64,000 nucleotides of DNA from Bradyrhizobium archetypum (GCF_013114835.1 NZ_JAAVLW010000002.1:1-64000), one strand, 5' to 3'; counted from the stretch's first letter, positions 27,356-35,882 are shown. The notes: generated by a model from the sequence alone, not told the origin. Translations and numbers: made by a program.

Positions 27356-28096
27356 ATGAGAGCAACCGCCAGAAATATCGACCATCCGCCCAACATCGCC
27401 GGCCGCGTCGACGCCATCGACTGGACGCAGGTAAATGCCGAGCTCGACGCGCAGGGCTGCGCCGTCCTGAAGGAATTATTGTCGCCGGACGAATGCGCCG
27501 TGCTGGCGGCGCTCTATCCCGACGACAAGCATTTCCGCAGCCGAATCGTGATGGGAAGCCACGGCTTCGGCCGCGGCGAATACAAATACTTTGCCTATCC
27601 GCTGCCGAAGCTGATTGCGGAGTTGCGGCCCGCGCTTTATGCGCGGCTTTGCGGCATTGCCAATCGCTGGAACGAGACGATGGGAATCGACATCCGTTAC
27701 CCTGACCGGCACGCAGCGTTCCTGAAGCGCTGCCATGATGCCGGGCAGACACGGCCGACGCCGCTGCTGCTGCAATATGGCGAAGGCGACTACAACTGCC
27801 TGCATCAGGATCTCTACGGCGAGCACGTGTTTCCGTTGCAGGTCGCGATCCTGCTGTCGGAACCGGGGCGCGATTTCGAAGGCGGTGAGTTCGTGCTGAC
27901 GGAACAGCGGCCGCGAATGCAGTCGCGACCCGAGGTCGTGCCGCTGAGGCAGGGCGATGCCGTAGCGTTTGCTGTGCATCATCGGCCGGTGCAGGGGACG
28001 CGCGGGCCCTATCGCGTTAATCTGCGCCACGGCGTCAGCCGGATCCGTTCCGGCCATCGCCACACCCTCGGCGTGATCTTTCACGACGCCAAATGA
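27356..28096 (+). CDS. 2OG-Fe(II) oxygenase (prolyl-hydroxylase-like)
   Basis: A 246-residue cytosolic dioxygenase of the 2-oxoglutarate/Fe(II) family. The iron-binding HxD appears as CLHQDLYG (His150, Asp152), and a C-terminal strand RGPYRVNLRHGVSRIRSGHRHTL carries a plausible distal His and the 2OG-binding Arg. Substrate is unknown; protein prolyl or small-molecule hydroxylation are the options. The ATG at 27356 is preferred over a TTG at 27323. It ends immediately before the GTG of alkB, so the two 2OG enzymes are co-translated. Confidence 0.85.
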   Translation: MRATARNIDHPPNIAGRVDAIDWTQVNAELDAQGCAVLKELLSPDECAVLAALYPDDKHFRSRIVMGSHGFGRGEYKYFAYPLPKLIAELRPALYARLCGIANRWNETMGIDIRYPDRHAAFLKRCHDAGQTRPTPLLLQYGEGDYNCLHQDLYGEHVFPLQVAILLSEPGRDFEGGEFVLTEQRPRMQSRPEVVPLRQGDAVAFAVHHRPVQGTRGPYRVNLRHGVSRIRSGHRHTLGVIFHDAK

Positions 28097-28762
28097 GTGC
28101 GGGCTGAATTGACTGCGGATTTGTTCGAGAGCGTTGGCGACACGCGCGCATCGCGCGAGGCGATGGCGGAGGGCGCGGTGCTGCTGCGCGGTTTTGCCAG
28201 GCCGTTCGAAGCCGAGCTGCTTCCGGCACTGCGCTCGATCGTCAAACAGGCGCCGTTCCGGCATCTGGTCACGCCGGGCGGGCACCGCATGTCGGTCGCG
28301 ATGACCAATTGCGGCAGTGTCGGCTGGGTGTCGGACCACACCGGTTATCGCTATGACGCCATCGACCCGGGGTCCGGACAGCCGTGGCCGGCGATGCCGC
28401 CTGTGCTGCGCAGACTAGCGGCCGAGGCTGCGGCGGACGCCGGGTTCGACGGCTACGGGCCGGAGGCCTGCCTGATCAACCGCTATGTATCAGGCGCGAA
28501 GCTGTCGCTGCATCAGGACAAGGACGAGCTTGATTTTGGTGCGCCCATCGTCTCGGTCTCGCTCGGGCTGCCGGCAACCTTCCTGTTTGGCGGCCCGAAG
28601 CGTGCCGACAAGACTGCACGCTATCGGCTTGAGCATGGCGACGTCGTGGTCTGGGGCGGCCCGTCGCGGCTGTTCTTCCACGGCGTCGCGCCGCTCGCCG
28701 ACGGCGAGCATCCCGTCATGGGGCGGCAGCGGATCAATCTGACATTCCGCAAGGTGCGGTGA
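28097..28762 (+). CDS. alkB: DNA oxidative demethylase AlkB
   Basis: A 221-residue Fe(II)/2OG-dependent dioxygenase that repairs 1-methyladenine and 3-methylcytosine in single-stranded DNA. VSGAKLSLHQDKDELDFGAPIVSVSLGLPATFLFGG carries the metal ligands His139 and Asp141; His195 in FFHGVAPL and the 2OG-binding arginines in RQRINLTFR complete the site. The start is a GTG directly after the stop of the preceding 2OG oxygenase. No adaptive-response regulator is adjacent. Confidence 0.94.
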   Translation: MRAELTADLFESVGDTRASREAMAEGAVLLRGFARPFEAELLPALRSIVKQAPFRHLVTPGGHRMSVAMTNCGSVGWVSDHTGYRYDAIDPGSGQPWPAMPPVLRRLAAEAAADAGFDGYGPEACLINRYVSGAKLSLHQDKDELDFGAPIVSVSLGLPATFLFGGPKRADKTARYRLEHGDVVVWGGPSRLFFHGVAPLADGEHPVMGRQRINLTFRKVR

Positions 28763-28766
28763 TCTT

Positions 28767-28789
28767 CCTTCTCCCACAAGGGGAGAAGG
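28767..28789. terminator. Hairpin between convergent genes
   Basis: CCTTCTCCC (28767-28775) pairs with GGGAGAAGG (28781-28789) around ACAAG, between the convergent alkB and ThDP-enzyme genes. There is no U-tract, so it may be a repeat of the CTTCTCCCACAAGGGGAGAAGG kind, which is common in alphaproteobacteria, rather than a true terminator. Confidence 0.5.
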
Positions 28790-28816
28790 GAAGAACCCCG
28801 GAACGGCGTGCCTAAA

Positions 28817-30445
28817 TCACGGCTTCGGCGGGTGAATGAACGCCCACGGGCTCACTTCGGAATCCGTCGGCACTTCCACCGAAATCACATACGGCCCGCC
28901 ATCGGCCAGCGCCCTTTGCAGCGCGGGCTTGAACTGATCCGGCGAAGTAACACGCGCTGCCGCCACGCCAAATGATTCCGCTAGTCTCACGAAATCCGGA
29001 TTGACCAGATCGGAAGCCACCACGCGGCCGTCAAAATGCTGGCGCTGGTCGCGGCGGACATTGCCGTAGGCGTTGTTGTTGAACACCAGCGTCACCACGC
29101 CGATCTTGAACTGCACGGCGGTCGACAGTTCCTGCACGCCGAACATGAAGCCGCCATCGCCGGTGATCGCGACCACCGGCCTGTCGGGGTTGGCAACCTT
29201 GGCGCCGAGCGCGGTCGGGAAGCCCGAGCCGAGCGTGCCCTGATAGCCCGAGGTGATGAAGGTGCGCGGCTCATAGACTGGAAAGCCGTACCAGGAGGCA
29301 AAGCCGACCTGCGACAGCTCGTCGGTCACGATGGTATTCGCCGGCAACACCTCGCGCAGGATGTTGAGATACGCCATCTGCGGCTGCACCTTCTGGATCT
29401 CGCTAAGCGCCGCCGCGGTCGCCTCGCGGATCTCGCCGCGCCGGCCGCTGGTCCTCGCATAGCCCACCTTCTTCACGGCGGCGACGAGATCGGCCGTGCC
29501 GGCCTTGGCGTCGGCGACAACAGCGACATCGGATGCAAGCCGGCGCATCTCGGCCGGGTCGATGTCGATGCGGACGGATTTCAGTCCCTTCGGCTGATAT
29601 GGCCAGCGGAAGCCGGATGTCGGCAGTTCGGCGCGGGTTCCGATCGCGATCATCAAGTCGGTATTCGGCCAGAGCTTGTAAGCCGCCGCCATGGTCAGTC
29701 CGAGTTCGTGCGCGTTGGAGACGATGCCGCGCCCGCTGCGGAACGCCACCACCGGCGCGTCGATCATCTCGGCAAGTTCGAGGATTTCCTCACGTGCATG
29801 GATCGCGCCGCTGCCGACAAAGATCATCGGCCGCTTCGCATCCTTGATCAGCGTGGCGGCGGCCTTGATGCGGTCGGGATCGGGCTGCGGTGCGGGGAAG
29901 CGATCGAACACCTCTGAAGGGCCGACCTGCGCGCGCTGCGTAAAGACGTCCCACGGCATCTCAACCGATACCGGGCCGCGGCGTCCCGACAGCATTTCCT
30001 GGAACGCGCGCGACACCACGGAAGGCGCCGCATCGGGATACTCGATGCGCTCGGCCCATTTCACGAAAGTGCGCAACGTCGCGAGCTGATCCGGCATCTC
30101 GTGCAGATGGCCGCGGCCCTTGCCGAGAAACGCTGTCGGCACCTGTCCGGTAAGGCAGAGCACCGGCTCGTTGCAGCCGAACGCGGTGAGCAATGCCGCG
30201 CTCGCATTGAGCACGCCGGGGCCGGGCACCACGCTGAATACGCCCGGCTTGCCCGATGAGCGCGCATAGCCGAAGGCCATGTAGCCGCAGGCCTGCTCGT
30301 GCCGTGCGCCGATCACTTTCAACTGCGCCTGATGGAAGGCGTCGAACAGGCCATAGATCTGCGCGCCGGGCAGGCCGAACACGGTATCGACGCCATGCGC
30401 GACGAGGCCGTTGACGATTGCTTCGCCGCCGGAAGTTGAGGTCAT
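28817..30445 (-). CDS. Thiamine diphosphate-dependent enzyme (acetolactate synthase/decarboxylase-like)
   Basis: A 542-residue ThDP enzyme of the acetolactate synthase-benzoylformate decarboxylase superfamily. The catalytic Glu sits in VIGARHEQACGYMAFGYAR, PGPGVLNASAALLTAF follows, and the ThDP/Mg-binding GDGGFMFGVQELSTAV with NNNAYGNVRRDQ lies in the C-terminal domain. It is the last gene of the minus-strand hpa block, 23 bases after the FAH gene. The co-location suggests a 2-oxo acid lyase or decarboxylase in aromatic catabolism; acetolactate synthesis is unlikely in this context. I chose the ATG at 30445, where family similarity begins. Confidence 0.85.
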   Translation of the reverse strand: MTSTSGGEAIVNGLVAHGVDTVFGLPGAQIYGLFDAFHQAQLKVIGARHEQACGYMAFGYARSSGKPGVFSVVPGPGVLNASAALLTAFGCNEPVLCLTGQVPTAFLGKGRGHLHEMPDQLATLRTFVKWAERIEYPDAAPSVVSRAFQEMLSGRRGPVSVEMPWDVFTQRAQVGPSEVFDRFPAPQPDPDRIKAAATLIKDAKRPMIFVGSGAIHAREEILELAEMIDAPVVAFRSGRGIVSNAHELGLTMAAAYKLWPNTDLMIAIGTRAELPTSGFRWPYQPKGLKSVRIDIDPAEMRRLASDVAVVADAKAGTADLVAAVKKVGYARTSGRRGEIREATAAALSEIQKVQPQMAYLNILREVLPANTIVTDELSQVGFASWYGFPVYEPRTFITSGYQGTLGSGFPTALGAKVANPDRPVVAITGDGGFMFGVQELSTAVQFKIGVVTLVFNNNAYGNVRRDQRQHFDGRVVASDLVNPDFVRLAESFGVAAARVTSPDQFKPALQRALADGGPYVISVEVPTDSEVSPWAFIHPPKP

Positions 30446-30468
30446 TGCACTATCCACTCGCTTGCAGT

Positions 30469-31338
30469 TTAGGCTTCGTCGATCACGCCGTTCTTCAGCA
30501 CACCGACGCCCTCGGCTTCGATCTCGATGACATCGCCAGGCTTGAGGTAGCACGGCGGGTCGAACCGCGCACCGGCGCCGGTCGGCGTGCCCGTCACGAT
30601 GACGTCGCCTGCCACCAGCGTGGTGAAGGTCGAGAGGTAGTTGATGAGGTATCGGAAGCCGAAGATCAACCGCCCGGTGCGGTCGTCCTGCCGGGTCTCG
30701 CCATTGACCTTCGTGGTCAAACGGATGTCAGCGATCTGGCTCTCACTGGTGTATGGCACAATCCACGGCCCGAGACTGCCGGTGGAATCGAAGTTCTTGC
30801 CCTGCGTGACGTTGAACTTGGCGTGCCGCACCCAGTCGCGGATCGTGCCCTCGTTGCAGAGCGTGATGGCAGCGATGTGGTCCAGCGCGTCACCCTCCTT
30901 GATATGCCGGCCGGGCTTGCCGATGACCAGCACCACTTCGCCCTCGTAATCGAGCTGCGTGGAAGCGCGCGGACGGACCAGTGGCGCATTGTGGCCGACG
31001 AAGGAGCGCGGCGTCCGCATGAACATGCTCGGATATTTCGGCGCGTCCTGCCCGTCCTTGTATTCGGCGTTACGATCCGGGTAGTTGACGCCGATGCAGA
31101 TGATCTTTTCCGGCGAGGGGATCGGCGGCTGCCAGGCGATCGCATCCAACCCGTGATCCGGCGCGTGCCGCGCGCCTTCGTCGGCGAGCTTCATCAGCGC
31201 GCCGGCCGCGATCACCTCGCGCAGTGTCGGATACTCCTTTCCGAAGCGCGCGGAGAGATCGACGATGCCGGCGTCGGTCACGGCGCCGTACTTCGGCGCG
31301 CCGTTGACGGTGTAGGTGGCTAGGCGGGGATGAGCCAT
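30469..31338 (-). CDS. Fumarylacetoacetate hydrolase family protein
   Basis: A 289-residue member of the FAH superfamily, which cleaves carbon-carbon bonds or decarboxylates 2-oxo diacids using Mg or Ca. KIICIGVNYPDRNAE, PRSFVGHNAPLVRP, the metal-ligand region DYEGEVVLVIGKPGRHI, and VIVTGTPTGAGARFDPPCYLKPGDVIEIE are the family motifs. In the homoprotocatechuate pathway the HpaG decarboxylase is of this family, so this gene, 11 bases after hpaD, may fill that step as a single-domain version. Another FAH activity remains possible. Confidence 0.88.
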   Translation of the reverse strand: MAHPRLATYTVNGAPKYGAVTDAGIVDLSARFGKEYPTLREVIAAGALMKLADEGARHAPDHGLDAIAWQPPIPSPEKIICIGVNYPDRNAEYKDGQDAPKYPSMFMRTPRSFVGHNAPLVRPRASTQLDYEGEVVLVIGKPGRHIKEGDALDHIAAITLCNEGTIRDWVRHAKFNVTQGKNFDSTGSLGPWIVPYTSESQIADIRLTTKVNGETRQDDRTGRLIFGFRYLINYLSTFTTLVAGDVIVTGTPTGAGARFDPPCYLKPGDVIEIEAEGVGVLKNGVIDEA

Positions 31339-31349
31339 ACGCTATCCGA

Positions 31350-32333
31350 TCAATCCGCAATCGTGACGTCGGCGACGAAGGCCGGTTCGCGCACCGCCTG
31401 TCCGGCGAAAGGCGAACCCTCCTCGAACCAGGAGCGTGGCGCGGGCGCGCCCCACAGCGTCTGCCGGCGCGGGTCCTTCAGCGACCAGCGCAGCGGCTCG
31501 TGGTCATGGTCGCCGGTGAAATAGTCGCTGGTGTAGAGTTCGAGGCGATGGCCGTCGGGGTCGCGGATATAGAGGAAGAACGCGTTCGAGATGCCGTGGC
31601 GGCCAGGGCCGCGCTCGATGTTCTTCAGATAGCCGCTGGAGGCCATGACGTCGCAGAGATGCAGGATGTTCATCGCGGTCGGCGTCCAATAGGCGATATG
31701 GTGCAGGCGAGGGCCCTTTCCATTGGTGATGGCGAGGTCATGGACATTGCCCTTGCGATGCATCCAGGCAGCCGCAATGCGGCCGTTCGGGCCGTCCTCC
31801 TCACCATATTCGGTCAGCCGGAAGCCGAGCCGTGCGTAGAAGTTGACGGTGTTCTGCACCTCCGGCGCAAAGACGTTGAAATGATCGAGCCGCTGCGGAT
31901 GGCAGCCTTTGTAGAGGTCGTAGCGCCGGAGCAGATGCGGGCGTTTTTCCATCGATGCATAGAGCTCGAGCTGGAAGCCGGCGGGATCGGTGAATTGCAG
32001 CGTACGGCCCTGGAACGGCTGGTCGACGAAGCCGTAAGCGATGCCGTTCTCGGAAAAGAAGCTGGCAGCCTTGTCGAGGTCGCCGTCATTGCCGACCTTG
32101 AAGCCGAGCCGGCTGCAGGCGGCAGTAGAGGCTTTCCGCAGCACCAGCGAGTGATGCTGATGTTCCTCGCTGCCGCGTAGGTACACCGCCTTGTCATCGG
32201 CGTCCTCGACATGGAGGCCGACGGTGTTCTCGTAGAAGGCTCGGCTTTTGCCGAGGTCGACAACGTCGAGCACGGCATGGCTGCAGCGGATGATGTTGAA
32301 AGGCGGGTCGAAAATATGGGTCGGAACGGGCAT
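31350..32333 (-). CDS. hpaD: 3,4-dihydroxyphenylacetate 2,3-dioxygenase (type I extradiol)
   Basis: A 327-residue vicinal-oxygen-chelate dioxygenase that opens the ring of homoprotocatechuate between carbons 2 and 3. Two VOC modules are seen; the Fe/Mn ligands are His151 (QRLDHFNVF), His211 or 212 (GPRLHHIAYW) and Glu265 (DGHRLELYTSDYF), matching the HPCD enzymes such as that of Brevibacterium. ALDVVDLGKSRAFYENTVGL-type sequence is at the N-terminus. A type A repeat separates it from hpaE upstream. Catechol-type substrate is inferred from the hpa gene context, so another catechol is possible. Confidence 0.88.
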   Translation of the reverse strand: MPVPTHIFDPPFNIIRCSHAVLDVVDLGKSRAFYENTVGLHVEDADDKAVYLRGSEEHQHHSLVLRKASTAACSRLGFKVGNDGDLDKAASFFSENGIAYGFVDQPFQGRTLQFTDPAGFQLELYASMEKRPHLLRRYDLYKGCHPQRLDHFNVFAPEVQNTVNFYARLGFRLTEYGEEDGPNGRIAAAWMHRKGNVHDLAITNGKGPRLHHIAYWTPTAMNILHLCDVMASSGYLKNIERGPGRHGISNAFFLYIRDPDGHRLELYTSDYFTGDHDHEPLRWSLKDPRRQTLWGAPAPRSWFEEGSPFAGQAVREPAFVADVTIAD

Positions 32334-32353
32334 GTGGTTTCCTCGGATTCGCT

Positions 32354-32429
32354 GTCACTGCGGGGCGGTCCGCAGGACCGAACCCGGAATCCCGAGGTTC
32401 CGGGTTCGCTTCGCGCCCCGGAACGACGG
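32354..32429. repeat. Intergenic palindromic repeat, type A, copy 3
   Basis: Inner palindrome CCCGGAATCCCGAGGTTCCGGG and a GCCCCGGAACGACGG end. This copy sits between hpaE and hpaD, inside the apparent operon, where it would form a hairpin in the transcript. Confidence 0.8.
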
Positions 32430-32433
32430 TGAA

Positions 32434-33969
32434 TTAGATTCCCAATCTCTGAATCTTGTGCGTCCCGCGCGCGAGCGAGACGTGCTTGGTTTCCATGTAG
32501 AAGTCGAACGAGTAGTCACCGCCGTCGCGGCCGATGCCTGAGGCTTTCATGCCGCCGAACGGGGTGGGCAGGTGGCGGACGTTTTCGGAGTTCAGCCAGA
32601 TCATGCCGGCTTCGAGAGCATCCGCGACGCGCAGCGCGCGGCCCATGTCGCCGGTCCAGACGTAGCCGGTCAGGCCATATTGCACGCCGTTGGCGATCTC
32701 GATCGCGTCGTTCTCGTCGTTGAACGGGATCACGGTCAGGAACGGGCCGAACACTTCCTCCTGCGCCACCCGCATCTTCGAGTGCGCGCCGGTGACGAGC
32801 GTCGGCTGCACGTAATGGCCACCGCCGGGACCGTCATGCGGCCGGCCGCCGACTGCAATGGTGGCGCCGTCCTTCTGTGCGATGTCGAAATAGCTGCAGA
32901 CCTTGGCAAGATGCCGCTCATGGATCAGCGGCCCGATTTCGGTGGCGGGATCGAGCGGATGGCCGATCTTCAGCGCCCTCACCCGCGCGCCGAGCTTTTC
33001 GATGAATTTTCCGGCGATGGACTCTTGTACCAGCAGCCGGCTGGAGGAAGTGCAGCGCTCGCCGTTCAGAGAATAAATCATGAAGACGACGGCATCGAGC
33101 GCGCGGTCGAGATCGGCGTCCTCGAACACGATCACGGGATTCTTGCCGCCGAGTTCGAAATGCACGCGCTTCAGGGTAGGGGCGCCCTGCGCCATGATCG
33201 CCGAACCCGTCGTGCTCTCGCCGACAAAGCCGATCGCCTTGATCGCGAGGTGCTCGGTCAGCGCCTTGCCGGCTTCCTCGCCAAAACCGTGGACGGTGTT
33301 GAGCACGCCGTCGGGCAGGCCGGCCTGTTTCGCAAGCTTCGCCAGCAGGTCCGCCGTGACCGGCGACCATTCCGCCGGCTTGTGCACGACGGTGCAGCCG
33401 GCCGCGAGCGCCGGTGCAATCTTCCAGGTCGACAGCATGAACGGCGTGTTCCACGGCGTGATCACGCCGACCGGCCCTATCGGCACCCGGGTCGAAATAT
33501 TCCAGTGCTCCTCGGAGGGCGTGTTGAGGCCGTCGCGGGCTTCGCCGCACTTGTCGGCGAAGAAGCGGAAATTCTCTGCCGCCCGGATCGCGGCCTTGGC
33601 CATGAAGCGGTGAGCCTGGCCGGTGTCGATGCATTCGAGCACCGCGATATCGTCGGCATGGTCCTCGATCGCGTCGGCGACGCGATGCAGCAGCTTCCGC
33701 CGCGTGGCCGCCGAGACCTCGCGCCAGGATTTGAAGGCGGTCGCGGCTGCGGCTGCAGCGCGGTCAATGTCTTCGGCATTGCCACGCGCGACGGACGCCA
33801 GCACCGCGCCGTCGACCGGCGACTTGGTCTCAAACGTCTGCCTAGATGCCGACGGCACAGTCTTGCCGTCGATCATGTGCCCGATCCCCTCGCTCTTTAA
33901 CTTGGCGAGCAGGGGGGCTGCGCGGTCGCGGTTGGCCTGAAAGGCGTCTTTAGGTGTCACTTTATCCAT
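32434..33969 (-). CDS. hpaE: 5-carboxymethyl-2-hydroxymuconate semialdehyde dehydrogenase
   Basis: A 511-residue NAD-dependent aldehyde dehydrogenase. VGVITPWNTPFMLSTWKIAPALAAG, the general-base Glu in RVHFELGGKNPVIVFEDAD and the nucleophile Cys in NGERCTSSSRLLVQE are all present, and WLNSENVRHLPTPFGGMKASGIGRDGG near the C-terminus is typical of HpaE/semialdehyde dehydrogenases. It oxidises the ring-cleavage product to the diacid. Its start overlaps hpaF by 8 bases, and hpaH-hpaF-hpaE-hpaD order confirms the pathway assignment. Confidence 0.92.
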   Translation of the reverse strand: MDKVTPKDAFQANRDRAAPLLAKLKSEGIGHMIDGKTVPSASRQTFETKSPVDGAVLASVARGNAEDIDRAAAAAATAFKSWREVSAATRRKLLHRVADAIEDHADDIAVLECIDTGQAHRFMAKAAIRAAENFRFFADKCGEARDGLNTPSEEHWNISTRVPIGPVGVITPWNTPFMLSTWKIAPALAAGCTVVHKPAEWSPVTADLLAKLAKQAGLPDGVLNTVHGFGEEAGKALTEHLAIKAIGFVGESTTGSAIMAQGAPTLKRVHFELGGKNPVIVFEDADLDRALDAVVFMIYSLNGERCTSSSRLLVQESIAGKFIEKLGARVRALKIGHPLDPATEIGPLIHERHLAKVCSYFDIAQKDGATIAVGGRPHDGPGGGHYVQPTLVTGAHSKMRVAQEEVFGPFLTVIPFNDENDAIEIANGVQYGLTGYVWTGDMGRALRVADALEAGMIWLNSENVRHLPTPFGGMKASGIGRDGGDYSFDFYMETKHVSLARGTHKIQRLGI

Positions 33970-34360
33970 TGATACTCTCCACCTTCAGAGCTTCGTGGAT
34001 GTTGTTGCGTTTCCAGCTTGTTTCCTTGTCGTTGATCTGCATGTCGAACGATAGCGCGAACTTCTCGCTCGCAAACAGCGGATCGAGATAGGCCGACAAG
34101 GCGTTGAAGATATGCTCGCCCGCCTTCTTGCGGATGGCGAGGTCGCGGCCTTCGCCGAGGCGGAGCACCATATCGAGGAAGCCATAATTCTGCCGGCCAT
34201 CGGCGATCGCATAATGCTCGCATCTGATGGCACGGACTCTGATGCCGCCGAGCGGGAAGATGCCGGTCTCGACCGCCGCCTTGCGAACCAGTTCCACCAC
34301 CGCGCCTATGTCGACATGGCGATCGAGATTGCCCGAATATTCAATCGTGAAGTGCGGCAT
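33962..34360 (-). CDS. hpaF: 5-carboxymethyl-2-hydroxymuconate delta-isomerase
   Basis: A 132-residue tautomerase-fold isomerase; after Met removal the catalytic N-terminal proline is Pro2 (MPHFTIEYSGNLD). GIFPLGGIRVRAIRCEHYAIADG and FLDMVLRLGEGRD match the CHMI family. It moves the double bond of the muconate intermediate before hydration. The tail overlaps the hpaE start by 8 bases, indicating translational coupling. Confidence 0.92.
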   Translation of the reverse strand: MPHFTIEYSGNLDRHVDIGAVVELVRKAAVETGIFPLGGIRVRAIRCEHYAIADGRQNYGFLDMVLRLGEGRDLAIRKKAGEHIFNALSAYLDPLFASEKFALSFDMQINDKETSWKRNNIHEALKVESING

Positions 34361-34390
34361 GTTGCGATGGCTCCAACTCTCTTGGAAGCG

Positions 34391-35197
34391 TCAGGCGAAG
34401 TAGCAACTCACCGAGCCGTAAGGGCCATAGTCGGCCTGGATCGTGTCACCCTTGCGGGCCTCGATCGGGCGGATGAACGACCCCGCCAGCACCACCTGTC
34501 CGGCTTCCAGCGCCAGTCCGTTCGGTGCGATCTTGTTGGCAAGCCAGGCCACCGGCGTGGCGGGATGATTGAGAACGCCGGCCGCAAGCCCGGTTTCCTC
34601 GAGCTGGCCATTGCGGAAGCAGAGCGCGCCGATCCAGCGCAGATCGGCATCCAGCGGGCGGATCGGCCGCCCGCCGAGCACGATGCCGGCATTCGCCGCA
34701 TTGTCAGCGATTGTATCGAAGATCTTCCTGCTAGCCTTGGTCTGCGGATCGATCCGCTCGACCCGCGTGTCCAGAATCTCCAGCGCGGGAACCACGAAGT
34801 CGGTGGCGTTGAGCACATCGAACATCGTGCAGTCCGGCCCGGCCAGCCGCGACTTCATCACAAAGGCCAGTTCGGCCTCAACGCGGGTGGCGATAAACCG
34901 CTCCGACGGCACCAGCCCACCATCGGCAAAGAACATGTCGTCGAGCAGGATGCCGGAGTCGGGCTCGTCGATATTAAGCGCGCTTTGCATCGCCTTCGAC
35001 GTCAGGCCGATCTTGTGGCCCTTCACGACGCGTCCCCGCGCGAGCTTCATCTCGACCCAGGCTTTCTGAATAGCGTAGGCATCCTCGATCGTTATGGCGG
35101 GATGTTCGAGCGAAAGCTGGCGGATCTGCGTGCGGGTCTTTTCGGCGCGATCGAGCCGCTCGGCAGCACTTCGGATTTTGTCTCGGGAAAGGGCCAT
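34391..35197 (-). CDS. hpaH: 2-oxo-hepta-3-ene-1,7-dioate hydratase
   Basis: A 268-residue HpaH/MhpD-family hydratase of the FAH-like superfamily, adding water to the 2-oxo diacid so that the aldolase can cleave it. EDAYAIQKAWVEMKLARGRVVKGHKIGLTSKAMQ, EAELAFVMKSRL and ETGLAAGVLNHPATPVAWLANK are family motifs. It is the first gene of the minus-strand unit, 30 bases before hpaF, and is divergent from the MarR regulator across a region with a perfect palindrome at 35241-35252. Confidence 0.93.
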   Translation of the reverse strand: MALSRDKIRSAAERLDRAEKTRTQIRQLSLEHPAITIEDAYAIQKAWVEMKLARGRVVKGHKIGLTSKAMQSALNIDEPDSGILLDDMFFADGGLVPSERFIATRVEAELAFVMKSRLAGPDCTMFDVLNATDFVVPALEILDTRVERIDPQTKASRKIFDTIADNAANAGIVLGGRPIRPLDADLRWIGALCFRNGQLEETGLAAGVLNHPATPVAWLANKIAPNGLALEAGQVVLAGSFIRPIEARKGDTIQADYGPYGSVSCYFA

Positions 35198-35240
35198 GGG
35201 CGTCCGGCTCGATCAGCAAAAGGCAGGTGCTGAAATTTGA

Positions 35241-35252
35241 TTAACATGTTAA
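35241..35252. promoter_or_regulatory. Perfect palindrome, candidate operator between hpaH and hpaR
   Basis: TTAACATGTTAA, a perfect 12-base palindrome in an AT-rich stretch of the 148-base divergent region between hpaH and the MarR gene. MarR dimers bind such sites between the genes they control, so this is the likely HpaR site for repression of hpaH-F-E-D and of hpaR itself. Binding is inferred, not shown. Confidence 0.65.
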
Positions 35253-35345
35253 GTTATCCGGCGCAAACTGATTTGGTGCTTGTTGCGCCGCAAAACTTTA
35301 TCCTTCCCTTGGATCGAGGATTCCCCGAAGGCAGGACCACTGAAA

Positions 35346-35882
35346 ATGGCAGGCAGGAAATCGCCGAACGGATCGCGCTCGGAGCAGGAGGGAACACCCG
35401 AGCCCCGCCGCGTGCCGATGCGCGAATTCTCCCGCTCGCTGCCGATGTCGCTCTTGCGCGCCCGTGAAGCGGTGATGCGGCAGTTCCGTCCCTCCTTGCG
35501 CAGCCATGGCCTAACCGAGCAGCAATGGCGGATCCTGCGCGCATTGACCGCGGTCGACACCATCGAGGTAACCGAGCTGGCGCGGGTGGCCTTTCTGCTG
35601 GGACCGAGCCTGTCGCGCATTCTCCGCGATCTCGAAGCGCGCGACCTGATCGAGCGGCGGATCGCCAAGGCCGATCTGCGGCGCGGTGAGGTGTCGATTT
35701 CGTCCAAGGGATTGAAGCTGATCGAGGCCGTGGCGCCGACCTCGGAGGCGATCTACGCCGAGATCACCCATCGCTATGGCGCGCGCAAGCTCGCCGAACT
35801 GCAGGACATGCTGGGCGAACTGGAGCGCAGCCTCGCCGCGATGGAGGTAGCAGGCGAGGGCGAGGTCGAAGCCGACGAGTAA
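35346..35882 (+). CDS. hpaR: MarR family regulator of homoprotocatechuate catabolism
   Basis: A 178-residue winged-helix regulator of the HpaR branch of the MarR family. MREFSRSLPMSLLRAREAVMRQFRPSLR, GLTEQQWRILRALTAVDTIEVTELAR and LGPSLSRILRDLEARDLIERR form the dimer and DNA-recognition helices. It probably represses the divergent hpaHFED genes until the aromatic substrate is present. Start is ATG 35346; an internal ATG at 35484 equivalent to the usual MREFSRS start could also be used. A 20-base palindrome lies 46 bases after its stop codon. Confidence 0.88.
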   Translation: MAGRKSPNGSRSEQEGTPEPRRVPMREFSRSLPMSLLRAREAVMRQFRPSLRSHGLTEQQWRILRALTAVDTIEVTELARVAFLLGPSLSRILRDLEARDLIERRIAKADLRRGEVSISSKGLKLIEAVAPTSEAIYAEITHRYGARKLAELQDMLGELERSLAAMEVAGEGEVEADE

